Assembly (NCBI RefSeq): GCF_023953935.1
Contig: NZ_JAMLIW010000004.1
Location: 1 to 64,000 of the forward strand
Length of the DNA stretch: 64,000 nt
Source of the DNA: Thermomonas sp.
GTDB taxonomy: Bacteria > Pseudomonadota > Gammaproteobacteria > Xanthomonadales > Xanthomonadaceae
Reading direction: 5' to 3'
Part shown: positions 1 through 10,492 of the stretch, piece by piece
Numbering within the stretch: position 1 is the first letter of the stretch
Layout of the letters: the number at the start of each line of letters is the position of its first letter
The notes under the pieces: model-generated
What the model was told of the DNA's origin: nothing
Database searches by the model: none
The model's input: only the letters and a program-made list of their open reading frames with translations
Program-made: the position numbers and the translations under genes

Positions 1-1295
1 GCATCGCCAATATCGCATCCAGGGATCCGAACGAAATCCGCAAAGGCTACGAACGGGTGATCCGTCCGCGCTTTGCCGACGCCAAGTTCTTCTTCGACGA
101 AGACCTGAAACAAGGTCTCGAAGCGATGGGCGCAGGCCTTGCGACGGTGACCTATCAGGCCAAGCTGGGCAGCGTGGAAAGAAAAGTGGCACGAGTCGTC
201 GCACTCGCAGGAATAATCGCTGAACAGATTGGAGCCGATGTGAAGTCGGCCAAACGCGCCGCGCAGCTCGCCAAGAATGACCTGCAATCGCGCATGGTCA
301 ATGAATTCCCCGAACTGCAGGGCATCGCCGGCCGCTACTACGCGCAGCGTGCAGGGGAGCCGGACGATGTTGCGCTAGCTATCGACGAAGCCTACCGGCC
401 GCGGTTTGCCATCGATGACATCGCCGCCTCAAGCGCGGGCAAGGTGCTGGCGATTGCCGAACGTCTCGATACTCTGGCGGGCGGCTTCGCTGCGGGCCTG
501 AAGCCCACCGGCAACAAGGATCCGTTCGCGCTGCGCCGAAACGCACTGGGGTTGGCGAGGACGATTATCGAAAGTGGCTTTGAACTAAAGCTCCTCAGCC
601 AACGCGACCCGCAAGACAGCTTATCTGGCGATGGACTGCTTCAGACTGCATATCGTCAAGCATTTAACGCGATGGCAAATGCAGCAATGCACGGCGTCAA
701 GGTCGCTGCCGAACATGCAAAACATTCCGGTGTAAAGGTATCGGAGACTCAAGGTGTGGGCGTACCTTTGGACAAGAATGTCCCAGAGGACCTCTACACC
801 TTCATCCTCGACCGCCTGCGCGGCTACTTCGCTGACCAGGGCGTGCCGGCCGCGCACTTCAACGCGGTGGCAGAGTTGAAGCCCGCCTCGCTCACCGATT
901 TCGCCCGCCGCCTCGACGCCATCGGCACCTTCGCGCAGCTTCCGGAAGCCGCCGCGCTGGCCGCCGCCAACAAACGCATCGGCAATATCCTTAAAAAAGC
1001 CGACATCGACATCCCGCTGCAGGAAGACGCGGCCCTGCTGCGTGAACCGGCCGAGCTGGCATTGGCCGAAGCGGTGGAAGCGGCTTATGCCGAAACCGGC
1101 CCGGCGCTGGCGCAGGGCGACTACGTCACCGCACTGACCCGGCTGGCACAGCTGCGCGCGCCGGTGGATGCGTTCTTCGATGCGGTGATGGTCAATGCCG
1201 ATGACCCGGCGATCCGCGCCAACCGCCTCGCCCTGCTGCAACGCCTCGCGCAGCGGCTGGGCAGCGTGGCGGCGATCGAGCATTTGTCGGGCTGA
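1..1295 (+). CDS. glyS: glycine--tRNA ligase beta subunit, 5'-truncated by window edge
   Basis: This is the C-terminal part of the beta subunit of the tetrameric (alpha2beta2) glycyl-tRNA synthetase, which charges tRNA-Gly in the cytoplasm. The frame is already open at position 3 and reads [17 protein letters not shown] then [11 protein letters not shown], a characteristic GlyS beta segment, so the true start lies upstream. The C-terminal part ends in the DALR-like anticodon-binding region ([19 protein letters not shown]) and the typical terminus AAIEHLSG. Between about 550 and 790 the protein runs through a long poorly conserved linker with visibly lower GC and different codon use than the flanks. 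Family identity is firm; the meaning of the linker is not. The tam genes follow after a 67-bp gap. Confidence 0.95.
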   Translation, partial: IANIASRDPNEIRKGYERVIRPRFADAKFFFDEDLKQGLEAMGAGLATVTYQAKLGSVERKVARVVALAGIIAEQIGADVKSAKRAAQLAKNDLQSRMVNEFPELQGIAGRYYAQRAGEPDDVALAIDEAYRPRFAIDDIAASSAGKVLAIAERLDTLAGGFAAGLKPTGNKDPFALRRNALGLARTIIESGFELKLLSQRDPQDSLSGDGLLQTAYRQAFNAMANAAMHGVKVAAEHAKHSGVKVSETQGVGVPLDKNVPEDLYTFILDRLRGYFADQGVPAAHFNAVAELKPASLTDFARRLDAIGTFAQLPEAAALAAANKRIGNILKKADIDIPLQEDAALLREPAELALAEAVEAAYAETGPALAQGDYVTALTRLAQLRAPVDAFFDAVMVNADDPAIRANRLALLQRLAQRLGSVAAIEHLSG

Positions 1296-1362
1296 CCCTG
1301 ACGCGCGCCGACGTTCAGCATTGATCGTGCCGCCGGCGCCGATCGCCCGCTATCCTGCGCGC

Positions 1363-3309
1363 ATGTCCCCCGCTGTTTTTCGCCTCGCCCTGGCCGGCGC
1401 CCTGTTGTTTGCCTGCACGCCGGCGCTGGCGGTTCGGGTGCAGCAGGTGCGGATCGAAGGCCTGCACGATCCGGCCATCGAGGCCAATGTCCGCAGCGCG
1501 CTGTCGCTTGAGGCTGAGCTCGACAAGGAGCTGCGGCCGCGCCGGCTGGCTTATCTGCTGCGCGTGGCGCAGGACGAAACCCGGACCGCACTGGAACCGT
1601 TCGGCTATTACACGCCGACGATCACGCTGACGCGCAGCGATCGCAGTGGCAGCGCATGGCCGGAACCCGATGCCGACGAGGACGACACGCCTGACGATGC
1701 AGCGACGACGGACGTCGCCAGCGGTGGCGAAAAATCCGCCAGCACGCTGGACGATGCCGATGCCGATTCGACCCGGGCTGATCCGACGGCGCGGGGCACC
1801 ATCCGCGGTCGCGCCGATGCCCTGACCATCACCCTCACGATCACCCTGGGGCCACCGGTGCGGGTGCGCGGCTTCGATCTGGGCATCGATGGCGCGGCCA
1901 GCGCGGACGCTTCGGTTGCGGCAGCCGTTGCCCAATTCCAGCCGCGCGCGGGCGAGGTGTTGAATCACGCGCTCTACGAAGACGGCAAGGCGCGGATCGG
2001 TCGCGCATTGACCGAACATGGCTGGTTCGATGCCCGCATGGCCGAGCATCGCATCGAGGTGACGCGCGCGGCGCAGGCCGCCGACATCGCACTGCGCTGG
2101 AGCAGCGGCCAGCGCTACACCTTGGGGGACGTGCGCTTCAATCAAACCCCCGAACCGTTCCTGCGCGACGCCCTGCTGCACAAGCTGGTGCGCTGGCAGC
2201 CGGGTACGCCGTTTGACCAGGCCGAACTCGAGCGCCTGCGCAGCGCGCTGGTGGCGCTGGATTACTTCGCGCTGGTCGATGTGCAGGCCGCGCCGGAACA
2301 GGCGGTGGATCGCACTACGCCGGTGCTGGTCGAACTGACGCCGGCCAAGCGCAGCATCTACAGTCTCGGCCTGAGCTATGCCACCCTCGACGGCCCCGGC
2401 ATCAGCGCCGGGGTTGAGCGTCGCTACCTCAATGCGCGCGGACACAAGGCGCTGGCGCAGATCGACTGGGCGCGCCTGCGCAAGACTGTCACCCTGCAAT
2501 ACCGGATCCCCGCCTTCGCCTGGCTGGACGGCTGGTACACCGCCAGCCTGCAGGCCAGCGACGAGCTGACCGATTACGTCAACAGCCGCCGCCTGGAACT
2601 GGTGGCCAGTCGCAGTGGGCAGGTCAACGATCACCTCAATGTGGTCGCCTCGCTGCACCTGCTGCGCGAGCGCTGGGCTTATCGCACGATCCTCAAACCC
2701 GTCGAAGAGTTCCGCTTTGCCAGCTTTCTGTTCCCGGCACTGCAAGCCGAATACATCGATGTTGATGATCGAATGGCACCACGCCGTGGCATGGGCGCGA
2801 GCCTGATCCTGCGCGGCGGCAAGGGTGGCAGCAGTGGCGACGCCAGCTTCGCCCAGCTTTACCTTTCCGGGCAATGGTTCCACGGCTTTGACGCCGACAG
2901 CCGCCTGATCGTGCGCGGCGAGCTCGGCCACACCTTCACCGACGATGTGCTCGATCTGCCGCCCAGCCTGCGTTTCTACGCCGGTGGCGACCGCAGCGTG
3001 CGCGGCTACGGCTGGCACGAGATCGGTCCGCGCATCGTCACCAGCGGCGGCGATTACTTCACCGGCGCGCCCAATCTGCTGACCGCCAGTCTCGAATACG
3101 AGCGCTATTTCAACGGTCCCTGGGGCGCGGCGGTGTTCGTCGATACCGGCAGCGCGTTCGAAGGGCGTCGCCCGGATCTGCACACCGGGATCGGGATCGG
3201 CCTGCGCTGGCGCTCGCCGGTCGGCCCGGTGCGGATCGATATCGCCCATGGCCTCAATGCACCCGATTCGCCGGTGACCTTGCACCTCAACATCGGAGCG
3301 GATCTGTGA
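1363..3309 (+). CDS. tamA: translocation and assembly module outer-membrane protein TamA (Omp85/BamA superfamily)
   Basis: TamA is the outer-membrane member of the TAM complex, which with TamB helps insert some beta-barrel and autotransporter proteins and supports envelope lipid homeostasis. The 648-residue product starts with a signal peptide (about residues 1-23, ending CTPALA). POTRA-type periplasmic repeats follow, then a C-terminal surface-antigen/BamA-like barrel with the RGYGWHEIG strand and the end LHLNIGADL. I chose the ATG at 1363 because the signal peptide begins there; the frame is open further upstream into the glyS end. An acidic low-complexity insert (about residues 91-150, rich in D, E, A, T) splits the POTRA region. 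tamB follows within about 50 bp, so the two are almost certainly one operon. Confidence 0.93.
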   Translation: MSPAVFRLALAGALLFACTPALAVRVQQVRIEGLHDPAIEANVRSALSLEAELDKELRPRRLAYLLRVAQDETRTALEPFGYYTPTITLTRSDRSGSAWPEPDADEDDTPDDAATTDVASGGEKSASTLDDADADSTRADPTARGTIRGRADALTITLTITLGPPVRVRGFDLGIDGAASADASVAAAVAQFQPRAGEVLNHALYEDGKARIGRALTEHGWFDARMAEHRIEVTRAAQAADIALRWSSGQRYTLGDVRFNQTPEPFLRDALLHKLVRWQPGTPFDQAELERLRSALVALDYFALVDVQAAPEQAVDRTTPVLVELTPAKRSIYSLGLSYATLDGPGISAGVERRYLNARGHKALAQIDWARLRKTVTLQYRIPAFAWLDGWYTASLQASDELTDYVNSRRLELVASRSGQVNDHLNVVASLHLLRERWAYRTILKPVEEFRFASFLFPALQAEYIDVDDRMAPRRGMGASLILRGGKGGSSGDASFAQLYLSGQWFHGFDADSRLIVRGELGHTFTDDVLDLPPSLRFYAGGDRSVRGYGWHEIGPRIVTSGGDYFTGAPNLLTASLEYERYFNGPWGAAVFVDTGSAFEGRRPDLHTGIGIGLRWRSPVGPVRIDIAHGLNAPDSPVTLHLNIGADL

Positions 3310-3361
3310 GCCGGCACGCGCACGCCTCGCAGGTGGCGTGGCGTGTGGCGGAGGGTTCGCC

Positions 3362-6300
3362 ATGAGCGCGCCGGAAGCGAAGCCGCTCCCGCTGAAGCGT
3401 CGCTGGCGGGCGCTGATCGTCGCGCTCGCCGCGCTGGTGTTGCTTATCGTCATGGCCCTGCTGTGGCTGCTGAACACCGACGGCGGCCGCGACTTCGCCC
3501 TGCGCCAGCTCGCCGCCCGCCTGCCGACTGGCAGCACGCTGCGCTGGAACAGCGCGCAGGGCCACCTGGCGGGCCCGCTGCGGCTGGCAGGCGTGCAATT
3601 CACCACGCCGGTGCAGCGCGACGAACATTGCCAGCCGACGCCCGCCTCACCCTGCGCCACCGGCACGCTGCGGCTGGATATCGCCGAGACCCGGCTCGAT
3701 GCCGCGCTGCTGCCGCTGCTGGCGCGACGGCTGCGGCTGGACCAGCTGCTCGTGCGCGGCGCGCGCCTGGATCTGCCGCGCGACGACAGCGCGCTGGAAT
3801 TGCCGGACTGGCCGGAGGTGCTGCCCAGGCTGGATCTGCCGATCGTGATCGAGGCCGATGCGCTGACCGTCGATGACGTTCAAATCCATCGCGAAGGCGA
3901 GGCGCTGATCGCCATCCGCAGCGTGCGCGGCGGCCTGCGCGTGGGCCGGGGCATGGCGCATCTCGAGCATCTGCGCGTGGACAGCGATCGCGGGCTGCTG
4001 AGCGTGCACGGTGATTACACGCCGCGTCGCAATTACCGCACCGAGCTGACCGCCAGCGCGCAGTTTCCGGCGCGGCTTGGTCGGCCCGCAGCGCATCTGG
4101 ACCTCCGTGTTCGCGGCGATCTGTCGAAGCTGGAAGCCGCGGTCGATGGCCGCCTGCCGGAAGCCACGCATCTGCGGCTGACGCTGGGCGGCGACGCCGC
4201 GACGCCGCGCTGGCAGCTGGATGCCGACAGCGCCGGACTCGATCCTGATCTGCTTGCCGGCAACGGCAGCGGCACGCCGCTGCGTTTCACGCTGGCCGCC
4301 ACCGGCGTGGGCGGGCAGGCGCAGCTGCACGGAGATTTCGCCAGCGGTGATTTCAAGGCACGCCTGCAAGCCTCCAGGTTGCGCCTGTCCGGTCAACGCA
4401 TCGACCTGCAACCGCTGGTGGTGGATCTGCTGGATGGCCGCGTCACCGCGCAGGGGCATGTCGAACTGGCGGCATCCGATCAAGCCAGCGTCGATCTGGC
4501 GCTGGCGGCACGCGGGCTGCGCTGGGCGGATACCAACGGACAAACGGCAGTTGCCGGTGACGCCGACCTCAAACTTGCCGGACGCCTGGACCAGTGGACG
4601 CTGCGCGGACAGGCGCGCCTCACGCGTGGCAAGGAGCAAGCGACGCTCGATCTCGCCGGCAGCGGCGATCGCAACAGCGCCCGCATCGAACGACTGGATG
4701 CCGGCACCCGCGCCGGTCGGCTGTCGGCAAACGGCAGGCTGGCGTGGTCGCCTGCGTGGCAGTGGCAGGCCAAGGCCACGCTTGCCGATTTCGATCCCGG
4801 CAACTTCGCGCCCGATTGGCCGGGCGCGCTGCGCGGCACCATCGAAACCCAAGGCGAGCAAGGCAACGGCGCGCTGAGCGCCCGCTTCGATGCGCGCGAT
4901 CTTGGCGGCCAGCTGCGCGGCCGGCCGCTGTCCGGGCATGCCATGCTCGCCATTGAGGGTGAACGCTATCGCGGCGACGTGGCGTTGGCGCTGGGTACAA
5001 GCCGGATCGAAGCGAAGGGGCAAATGGCCGCGACGCTGGAAGTCGATGCCAACTTCGCACCGCTGCAATTGGAAGACCTGCTCCCCGGCGCCAGCGGCCG
5101 CATCGACGGCCAGCTTGCGCTGCGCGGTCGCCGTGACGCGCCCGATCTGCGCGTGGATTTGAACGGCCAGAACCTCGTCTGGAAGGCGTATCGCGCCCGC
5201 CATCTGCACGCCCGCGGCCAGCTTCCGTGGGCGCAGGGTGAGGGCACGCTCAATCTGGACGCTGAGAACGTGCAGGCCGGGCTCGCGCTGGCATCGCTGC
5301 ATGCCAACCTGCACGGCGCGCTTACCCGTCTGGGCCTTGTGCTCGACGCCCAAAGCGATGTCGGCACGCTGGCGCTGGCCGGCAGCGCAAGCAAGCAGGG
5401 CATGCGCTGGCAAGGACAACTCGCAAGTCTCGCATTCACCCCGGTGCAAGGCAGCGCGTGGGCCTTGCAAGCGCCCAGTGCGTGGTCCTGGGACGGCCAA
5501 CGCGCCACCCTCGCCGACGCCTGCCTGCACGCCAGCCTCGGCGGCCGCCTGTGCGCCCGCGGTGGCTGGCCGGCGCCGGGCTTGACACTTGCAGGCAGCC
5601 AATTGCCGCTGGCGCTGGTCGCCGAGTTTCTGCCCAAGCGCGAGGATGGGCGCCCTTGGGTGCTGGTCGGAAACGTGGACCTGGAGGCGCGACTTGCGGT
5701 GGCGGGCTCAGGCTGGACTGCCGATGCCAGCCTGACCTCCGCCAGCGGTGGGCTGCGCGATCGCCAGCGCGCGCGCCGCGACCTGTTCGGCTATCGCGAT
5801 CTCAAGCTGGATGTGCGCGCTAACCCGCAGCGCATCGAAAGCCACATCAACGCGGGCCTCTCCGGCGGCGGCAAGCTCGATGCCGAATTCGCCACCGGCT
5901 GGGAGGCCGCATCACCACTGACCGGCAGTCTGCGCGCCAACACCAAGGAACTGACCTGGCTGGAATTGCTGTCGCCCGATCTCGCCGAACCCGGCGGCGC
6001 GCTTTCGGTGGACGTGCAATTGGCTGGAACGCGCGGGCGCCCGCACCTTGCCGGCCGCGCGCAGCTGCAAGCTTTCAGTGCGGAACTGCCGGCGCTGGGC
6101 ATCGGCATCGAGCAAGGCGAAATCGCCCTGAACGCCGACGCAGACGGCAGCGCCAGGATCACCGGCAGCGCCAGCACCGGCAAGGGCATCCTGCGCGTCG
6201 ACGGCAGCCTGGGCTGGCTGGATGACACGACGCCGCTGCAACTGGCGATCAATGGCAGCGAGGTGTTGCTGGCCGACACCCGCCAGCTGCGCCTGCTGGC

Positions 6301-7174
6301 GTCGCCTGATCTCACCGCGCGCTGGCGCGCCGGCGCACCGATCGAACTGCGCGGCGACGTGCTCGTTCCCGAAGCCGATCTGCACCTCGAACGCCTGCAA
6401 TCGGGCGTCTCGCCATCGCCCGACGTGGTGGTGCTGGATCCCGACAAGCCGGTCGCGGCAGCCACGCCCATCGCCGTCGACGTCGACCTTGGCCTGCGCG
6501 TCGGTGACAAGGTGCGCATCGACGGCTATGGCCTGGCCGGCAGCCTGACCGGCAGCCTGCGCGTGCGCCAGCCGCCGGGCGGCGACACCCGCGCCACCGG
6601 TGCGCTTGAGGTCGCTGGCCGCTATCGCGCCTATGGGCAGAACCTGCAGATCACCCGTGGCCGACTGGCGTGGTCGAACGCGGCGATCGGCAATCCGCAA
6701 TTGGACATCCGCGCCGAGCGTCATGTCGGTGATGTGACCGCTGGCGTGGCGGTCACCGGCCGCGCCTCCAATCTGCAGGCCAGCGTGTATTCCAATCCGG
6801 CGATGAGCCAATCGGAAGCACTGGCCTACCTGACCCTGGGCCGGCCGTTGTCGACCCTGACCGGGCGCGAAGCCCAGCAACTCGGCGCCGCGCGCTCCGC
6901 CCTCAATGCCAGCGCCGGATTGCTGGCCGCCGAACTGGGCAACCGGATCGGTCTTGACGATGCCGGCGTCAGCCAGTCGCGCGCGCTCGGCGGCGAAGTG
7001 CTTGGCATCGGCAAATACCTGTCACCGCGCCTGTACGTCAGCTACGGCGTGGCCCTGCTCGGCACCGGGCAAGTCGTCACCCTCAAATATCTGCTGAAAA
7101 AAGGCTTCGACATCCAGATCGAATCCAGCAGCGTGCAAAACCGCGCCTCGATCAATTGGCGGATGGAAAGGTAG
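3362..7174 (+). CDS. tamB: translocation and assembly module inner-membrane protein TamB (DUF490)
   Basis: TamB is the inner-membrane-anchored partner of TamA and spans the periplasm as a long hydrophobic beta-groove (AsmA/VPS13-like family), with proposed roles in phospholipid transport and outer-membrane protein assembly. The product is 1270 residues, a normal TamB size. It has one N-terminal transmembrane helix (about residues 17-37, LIVALAALVLLIVMALLWLL), a very long beta-rich middle and a C-terminal DUF490 domain with the SNPAMSQSEALAYLTLGRP segment and the end NRASINWRMER. The ATG at 3362 places the membrane helix about 15 residues in, as expected. It lies directly downstream of tamA and 33 bp before the first ECF sigma gene. 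Confidence 0.94.
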   Translation: MSAPEAKPLPLKRRWRALIVALAALVLLIVMALLWLLNTDGGRDFALRQLAARLPTGSTLRWNSAQGHLAGPLRLAGVQFTTPVQRDEHCQPTPASPCATGTLRLDIAETRLDAALLPLLARRLRLDQLLVRGARLDLPRDDSALELPDWPEVLPRLDLPIVIEADALTVDDVQIHREGEALIAIRSVRGGLRVGRGMAHLEHLRVDSDRGLLSVHGDYTPRRNYRTELTASAQFPARLGRPAAHLDLRVRGDLSKLEAAVDGRLPEATHLRLTLGGDAATPRWQLDADSAGLDPDLLAGNGSGTPLRFTLAATGVGGQAQLHGDFASGDFKARLQASRLRLSGQRIDLQPLVVDLLDGRVTAQGHVELAASDQASVDLALAARGLRWADTNGQTAVAGDADLKLAGRLDQWTLRGQARLTRGKEQATLDLAGSGDRNSARIERLDAGTRAGRLSANGRLAWSPAWQWQAKATLADFDPGNFAPDWPGALRGTIETQGEQGNGALSARFDARDLGGQLRGRPLSGHAMLAIEGERYRGDVALALGTSRIEAKGQMAATLEVDANFAPLQLEDLLPGASGRIDGQLALRGRRDAPDLRVDLNGQNLVWKAYRARHLHARGQLPWAQGEGTLNLDAENVQAGLALASLHANLHGALTRLGLVLDAQSDVGTLALAGSASKQGMRWQGQLASLAFTPVQGSAWALQAPSAWSWDGQRATLADACLHASLGGRLCARGGWPAPGLTLAGSQLPLALVAEFLPKREDGRPWVLVGNVDLEARLAVAGSGWTADASLTSASGGLRDRQRARRDLFGYRDLKLDVRANPQRIESHINAGLSGGGKLDAEFATGWEAASPLTGSLRANTKELTWLELLSPDLAEPGGALSVDVQLAGTRGRPHLAGRAQLQAFSAELPALGIGIEQGEIALNADADGSARITGSASTGKGILRVDGSLGWLDDTTPLQLAINGSEVLLADTRQLRLLASPDLTARWRAGAPIELRGDVLVPEADLHLERLQSGVSPSPDVVVLDPDKPVAAATPIAVDVDLGLRVGDKVRIDGYGLAGSLTGSLRVRQPPGGDTRATGALEVAGRYRAYGQNLQITRGRLAWSNAAIGNPQLDIRAERHVGDVTAGVAVTGRASNLQASVYSNPAMSQSEALAYLTLGRPLSTLTGREAQQLGAARSALNASAGLLAAELGNRIGLDDAGVSQSRALGGEVLGIGKYLSPRLYVSYGVALLGTGQVVTLKYLLKKGFDIQIESSSVQNRASINWRMER

Positions 7175-7207
7175 CCCCGCGCCGTGGCCGCATCGCAGAA
7201 TGACGGC

Positions 7208-7780
7208 ATGGATGCCGATGCCCAGCCCACCACCCTGACCGCCACCTCGTGGTTGGCTACCACGCCGGAGGCGAAGGCCGACGCTTTCCGCGAGGCCTAT
7301 GCCACTGCTTACGCCGAGCTCAAGCGGATGGCGCGCGGGCAGTTGCGGCGGATGGGGCGCTGGTCGGAAACCACGGTGCTGGTCAACGAGGTCTACCTGA
7401 AGCTGTGCTCCGGACACTCGCCGATCCCAAGCGAGCACGGCCACCTGATGGCGCTGTCGGCCTGCGCCATGCGGCAGGTGCTGGTGGGCATGGCCCGCCA
7501 TGCCAATGCCGACAAGCGCTCGGGCCAGGCGGTCACGTTGGACGACGTGCATGCCGATCCGGCGCAATCGGCGCGTTCCGCGGTCGACGTGCTGGCGCTG
7601 GATGCCGCGCTGGAGCGGCTGGCCGAGCTTGACCTGCGCAGCGCGCAGATGGTGGAGTTGCGCTATTTCGGCGGTTACACCGAAGCGGAAACCGCCGCCA
7701 TCCTCGGCATCACCGACCGCACCTTGCGCCGCGATTGGCGACGCGCGCGCGCGTTTTTGCAGGCCGAGCTGGGTTCCTGA
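7208..7780 (+). CDS. ECF-type RNA polymerase sigma factor 1 (kinase-associated, ECF43-like)
   Basis: This 190-residue sigma-70-like ECF factor would direct RNA polymerase to a dedicated promoter set. Region 2 includes YAELKRMARGQLRRM and SETTVLVNEVYLKLC; region 4 includes ELRYFGGYTEAETAAILG and TLRRDWRRARAFLQAEL. The acidic patch usually seen in region 2.2 of ECF factors (DxED-like) is replaced by uncharged S/T residues. That is known for ECF43-type sigmas that need phosphorylation by a partner Ser/Thr kinase; its use here is inference. I chose the ATG at 7208 by alignment with its paralogue at 10493 (both begin MD and share the TLTA-SWLA segment); a GTG at 7184 is possible. The stop is followed without a gap by the kinase start (TGAATG). 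Confidence 0.88.
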   Translation: MDADAQPTTLTATSWLATTPEAKADAFREAYATAYAELKRMARGQLRRMGRWSETTVLVNEVYLKLCSGHSPIPSEHGHLMALSACAMRQVLVGMARHANADKRSGQAVTLDDVHADPAQSARSAVDVLALDAALERLAELDLRSAQMVELRYFGGYTEAETAAILGITDRTLRRDWRRARAFLQAELGS

Positions 7781-10447
7781 ATGGCCTCGGATCCGTCACG
7801 CCGCGCCTTTGAACTGTTCAACGTGCTGGTGGAACTGCCCGAGCCGCAGCGCCGCGAGCGGCTGGCGGCGCTGCATGCGGAAGACGCCGCGCTGGCGGAG
7901 GCAATCGAACGGCTGCTGGCGGCCGACGTGGAAGCAGAGGCGGCCCCCGACGCACCGCCGCTGACCCGCTGGGCGTCCGAGCTGACGCCCGCTGCGCCCG
8001 CGCCAACAACCCTGGAAGCCGGCCAAACCCTGGGCCCGTGGCGGCTGCTGGCCCCGCTGGGTGAAGGCGGCATGGGTGTGGTCTGGTTGGGCGAGCGCCA
8101 GGGTGACGGTTTCGTGCAGCGCGCCGCGATCAAGCAATTGCACCTGGTCTCGAACCGCCGCGCCGCGCACGCACGCTTCCTGCGCGAACGCGGCATCCTC
8201 GCCCGGCTTGAGCATCCCAACATCGCCGGCCTGCTCGATGCCGGCGTGGGCGAAGATGGCTTGCCCTGGTTCGCGATGGCCCACGTCGAAGGCGCGCCCA
8301 TCGATCGTTGGTGTGATGACCATCGGCTGGACGTTCGCGCCCGCGTGCAGCTGTTCCTGCAGGTGCTCGACGCGGTGCAGTACGCGCACCGCAATCTGGT
8401 CGTCCATCGCGACATCAAGCCGGCCAACGTGATGGTGGACGCGGGTGGCCACGTCAAATTGCTGGACTTCGGAATTGCCAAGCTGCTGGAGGAGGGCGTT
8501 GACGCCGGTCTCACCCGCGATGTGGCGATGACACCGCAGTTCGCCGCGCCCGAACAGCTGCTGGGTCAGGCCGTCACCACCGCCACCGACATCTACCAGC
8601 TCGGCCTGCTGCTGCACGCCCTGCTGGTGGGTGGCCACCCCTACGGCGTCACCGCGCGGACGCCGCTGGCAACGCTGGTCACCACCCTCGATCAGCCGCC
8701 GAAGACATTGGCAGCGACGGTCCGTGCAATGGACGCGGCGGCGCTGACCCAGCGCCACACCCGCCGCCACGAGCTGGTGCGCAAGGTAGCCGGCGATCTG
8801 TCCGCAGTCGTGTCCAGCTGCATCGCACGCGCCCCCGAAGCGCGTTACCCGAGCGTCGACCGTCTCGCGGACGACCTGCGCCGCTGGCTGGACGGCCAGC
8901 CGGTGTCGGTCCGCGCATCGTCACGCGGCTACCGCCTGCGGTTTTTCCTGCGCCGCCACCGCTGGGCGCTGACCAGCCTCGCCGCCGTGTTTTGCGCGCT
9001 GGCGGTCGGCCTCGGAGTCGCTCTCCACCAAGCCCAGCTGGCACACCAGCAAGCGCAGCAGGCACACACGCAGGCCGTGCGTGCGGAACAGGTCAAGGAT
9101 CTGGCGCTGTCGGTGTTCCGCGAGGAAGATCCGCTGCTGCGCGAACTGGCCAACCAGCGCACGCCGGCCCAGGTCGTGGCCGCCGGCATCGCGGCGTTGG
9201 AACAGCAGGACGTCGACCCCGCGTTGCGCGGGGCGCTGCTCGACGACCTCGGCGAACTCCAGTCCAACCTCGGCGACCCGGCCGGCGCGCGCCGTTCACT
9301 GGAGCAGGCGTTGGCATTGCGCACGCGGCAATTCGGTGCCGACAGCGCCGAAGTCATGCAGACCGAGCGCAAGCTCGCGCTCGCGGCCCACCGCAGCCTC
9401 GACCTGCGCGCGGCGACGACGCACGCCCGGCGCGCAATCGCAATTGCGAAGCGGCGCGGCACCCCGCACGCCGTCGACGCGGCGCGGGCCCGGATCCTGC
9501 TCGCTCTGGTCCACTCCGGTGACAGCCAGCGCGACCAGGCCCTGGCCCTTGCCGCCAGCGGTATCCGCGACTTGGACGCGCAGCTGGGGGCGTCCGCCCC
9601 GGAAACGCTGGAAGCGCGCCTGCGCCACGCCCAGATCCTGACCCAGCTGCGCCGCGATCCCGAAGCCATCGCCGAGCTGCGCGACGTCATTTCCGCCATC
9701 GAAACGGCCAACGGCAAGGACTCCGCACGCTTGTTGTCCCCGCTCATCGCACTGGCTGGCGTGCAGCGGCAAGCGCAGCAGCTGGAGGCCGCCGGCGCGA
9801 CCTATGCGCGCGTGGTCGCACTCGCGCAGCGCCACTTCCAGGGCAAGAACCGGCTGCTGGCCAGCGCGCTGTCCCGCTACGGGATGTTGCTGGTTGACAT
9901 GGATCGGCTTCCCGAGGCCAAGGCGCTGCTGACCAAGGCCGAACTGGCCCTGCCGGAAGGCGAAACCCCGGAATTGGCGCAACTGCTGTCCAACCGCACC
10001 AAGCTGCACCTGCAGCTGGGCGAGGCGGACGCCGCCGAAGCCGTGGCCCAGCGCGCCTTCCGGCTGCGATTGCAGGGCGGTGGCGAGCATGATGGACAGA
10101 CTTGGTACTACGCCAGCCAGTGGGGCAGCGCGCTGGCGCTGCAGGGCAAGCTGGGCGAAGCCGAGCGCGTGCAGCGCGATGCGCTGGCCAGGCTCGAAGC
10201 CCTCCTTGGCCGCAACGGCTACCAGAACGCGCTGATTCTGGATGCCCTGGCCGGCACCCTGCACCGGCAACAACGCTATGCCGAGGAGATCCCGCTGCGG
10301 CAGCGGGCGCTGGCGCTGACCGCCAGCAAGTATTCGACCGACCATCCGCTGTATCAGGGCCGGATGAAGGCCCTGCGTGAAATCGAGCAGGCCGTCACCC
10401 GCGGCGGTGCCCTGCGGCTGGTCGAGCAGGCGGCTGCCGGAGGCTGA
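7781..10447 (+). CDS. membrane-anchored Ser/Thr protein kinase with C-terminal TPR region 1
   Basis: This 888-residue Hanks-type kinase likely senses an envelope or cytosolic cue and phosphorylates the sigma factor encoded just before it (inference from ECF43-kinase pairs). The kinase domain spans about residues 86-355: glycine loop LGEGGMGVVW, lysine in AAIKQL, catalytic loop HRDIKPANV, DFGIAKLL, and the activation-segment end MTPQFAAPEQ. One transmembrane helix lies at about 395-415 (WALTSLAAVFCALAVGLGVAL). The C-terminal half is alpha-helical, TPR-like repeats. The start is fixed by the TGAATG junction with the sigma gene. It is a close paralogue of the kinase at 11057; the last ~75 bp of the two genes are nearly identical. 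Confidence 0.92.
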   Translation: MASDPSRRAFELFNVLVELPEPQRRERLAALHAEDAALAEAIERLLAADVEAEAAPDAPPLTRWASELTPAAPAPTTLEAGQTLGPWRLLAPLGEGGMGVVWLGERQGDGFVQRAAIKQLHLVSNRRAAHARFLRERGILARLEHPNIAGLLDAGVGEDGLPWFAMAHVEGAPIDRWCDDHRLDVRARVQLFLQVLDAVQYAHRNLVVHRDIKPANVMVDAGGHVKLLDFGIAKLLEEGVDAGLTRDVAMTPQFAAPEQLLGQAVTTATDIYQLGLLLHALLVGGHPYGVTARTPLATLVTTLDQPPKTLAATVRAMDAAALTQRHTRRHELVRKVAGDLSAVVSSCIARAPEARYPSVDRLADDLRRWLDGQPVSVRASSRGYRLRFFLRRHRWALTSLAAVFCALAVGLGVALHQAQLAHQQAQQAHTQAVRAEQVKDLALSVFREEDPLLRELANQRTPAQVVAAGIAALEQQDVDPALRGALLDDLGELQSNLGDPAGARRSLEQALALRTRQFGADSAEVMQTERKLALAAHRSLDLRAATTHARRAIAIAKRRGTPHAVDAARARILLALVHSGDSQRDQALALAASGIRDLDAQLGASAPETLEARLRHAQILTQLRRDPEAIAELRDVISAIETANGKDSARLLSPLIALAGVQRQAQQLEAAGATYARVVALAQRHFQGKNRLLASALSRYGMLLVDMDRLPEAKALLTKAELALPEGETPELAQLLSNRTKLHLQLGEADAAEAVAQRAFRLRLQGGGEHDGQTWYYASQWGSALALQGKLGEAERVQRDALARLEALLGRNGYQNALILDALAGTLHRQQRYAEEIPLRQRALALTASKYSTDHPLYQGRMKALREIEQAVTRGGALRLVEQAAAGG

Positions 10448-10492
10448 AACCCGCCAGTGGCGCCGGCGCGGGACAAGCCCGACAATGCGCCG

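Noticed and set aside
1315-3666. Long minus-strand open frame opposite tamA (also similar long frames opposite the kinases at 9296-11425 and 18061-21423 and opposite mnmG at 21227-23350).
   Set aside because: They are mirror frames caused by high GC at third codon positions. They lack family motifs, and each overlaps a gene with clear family identity.
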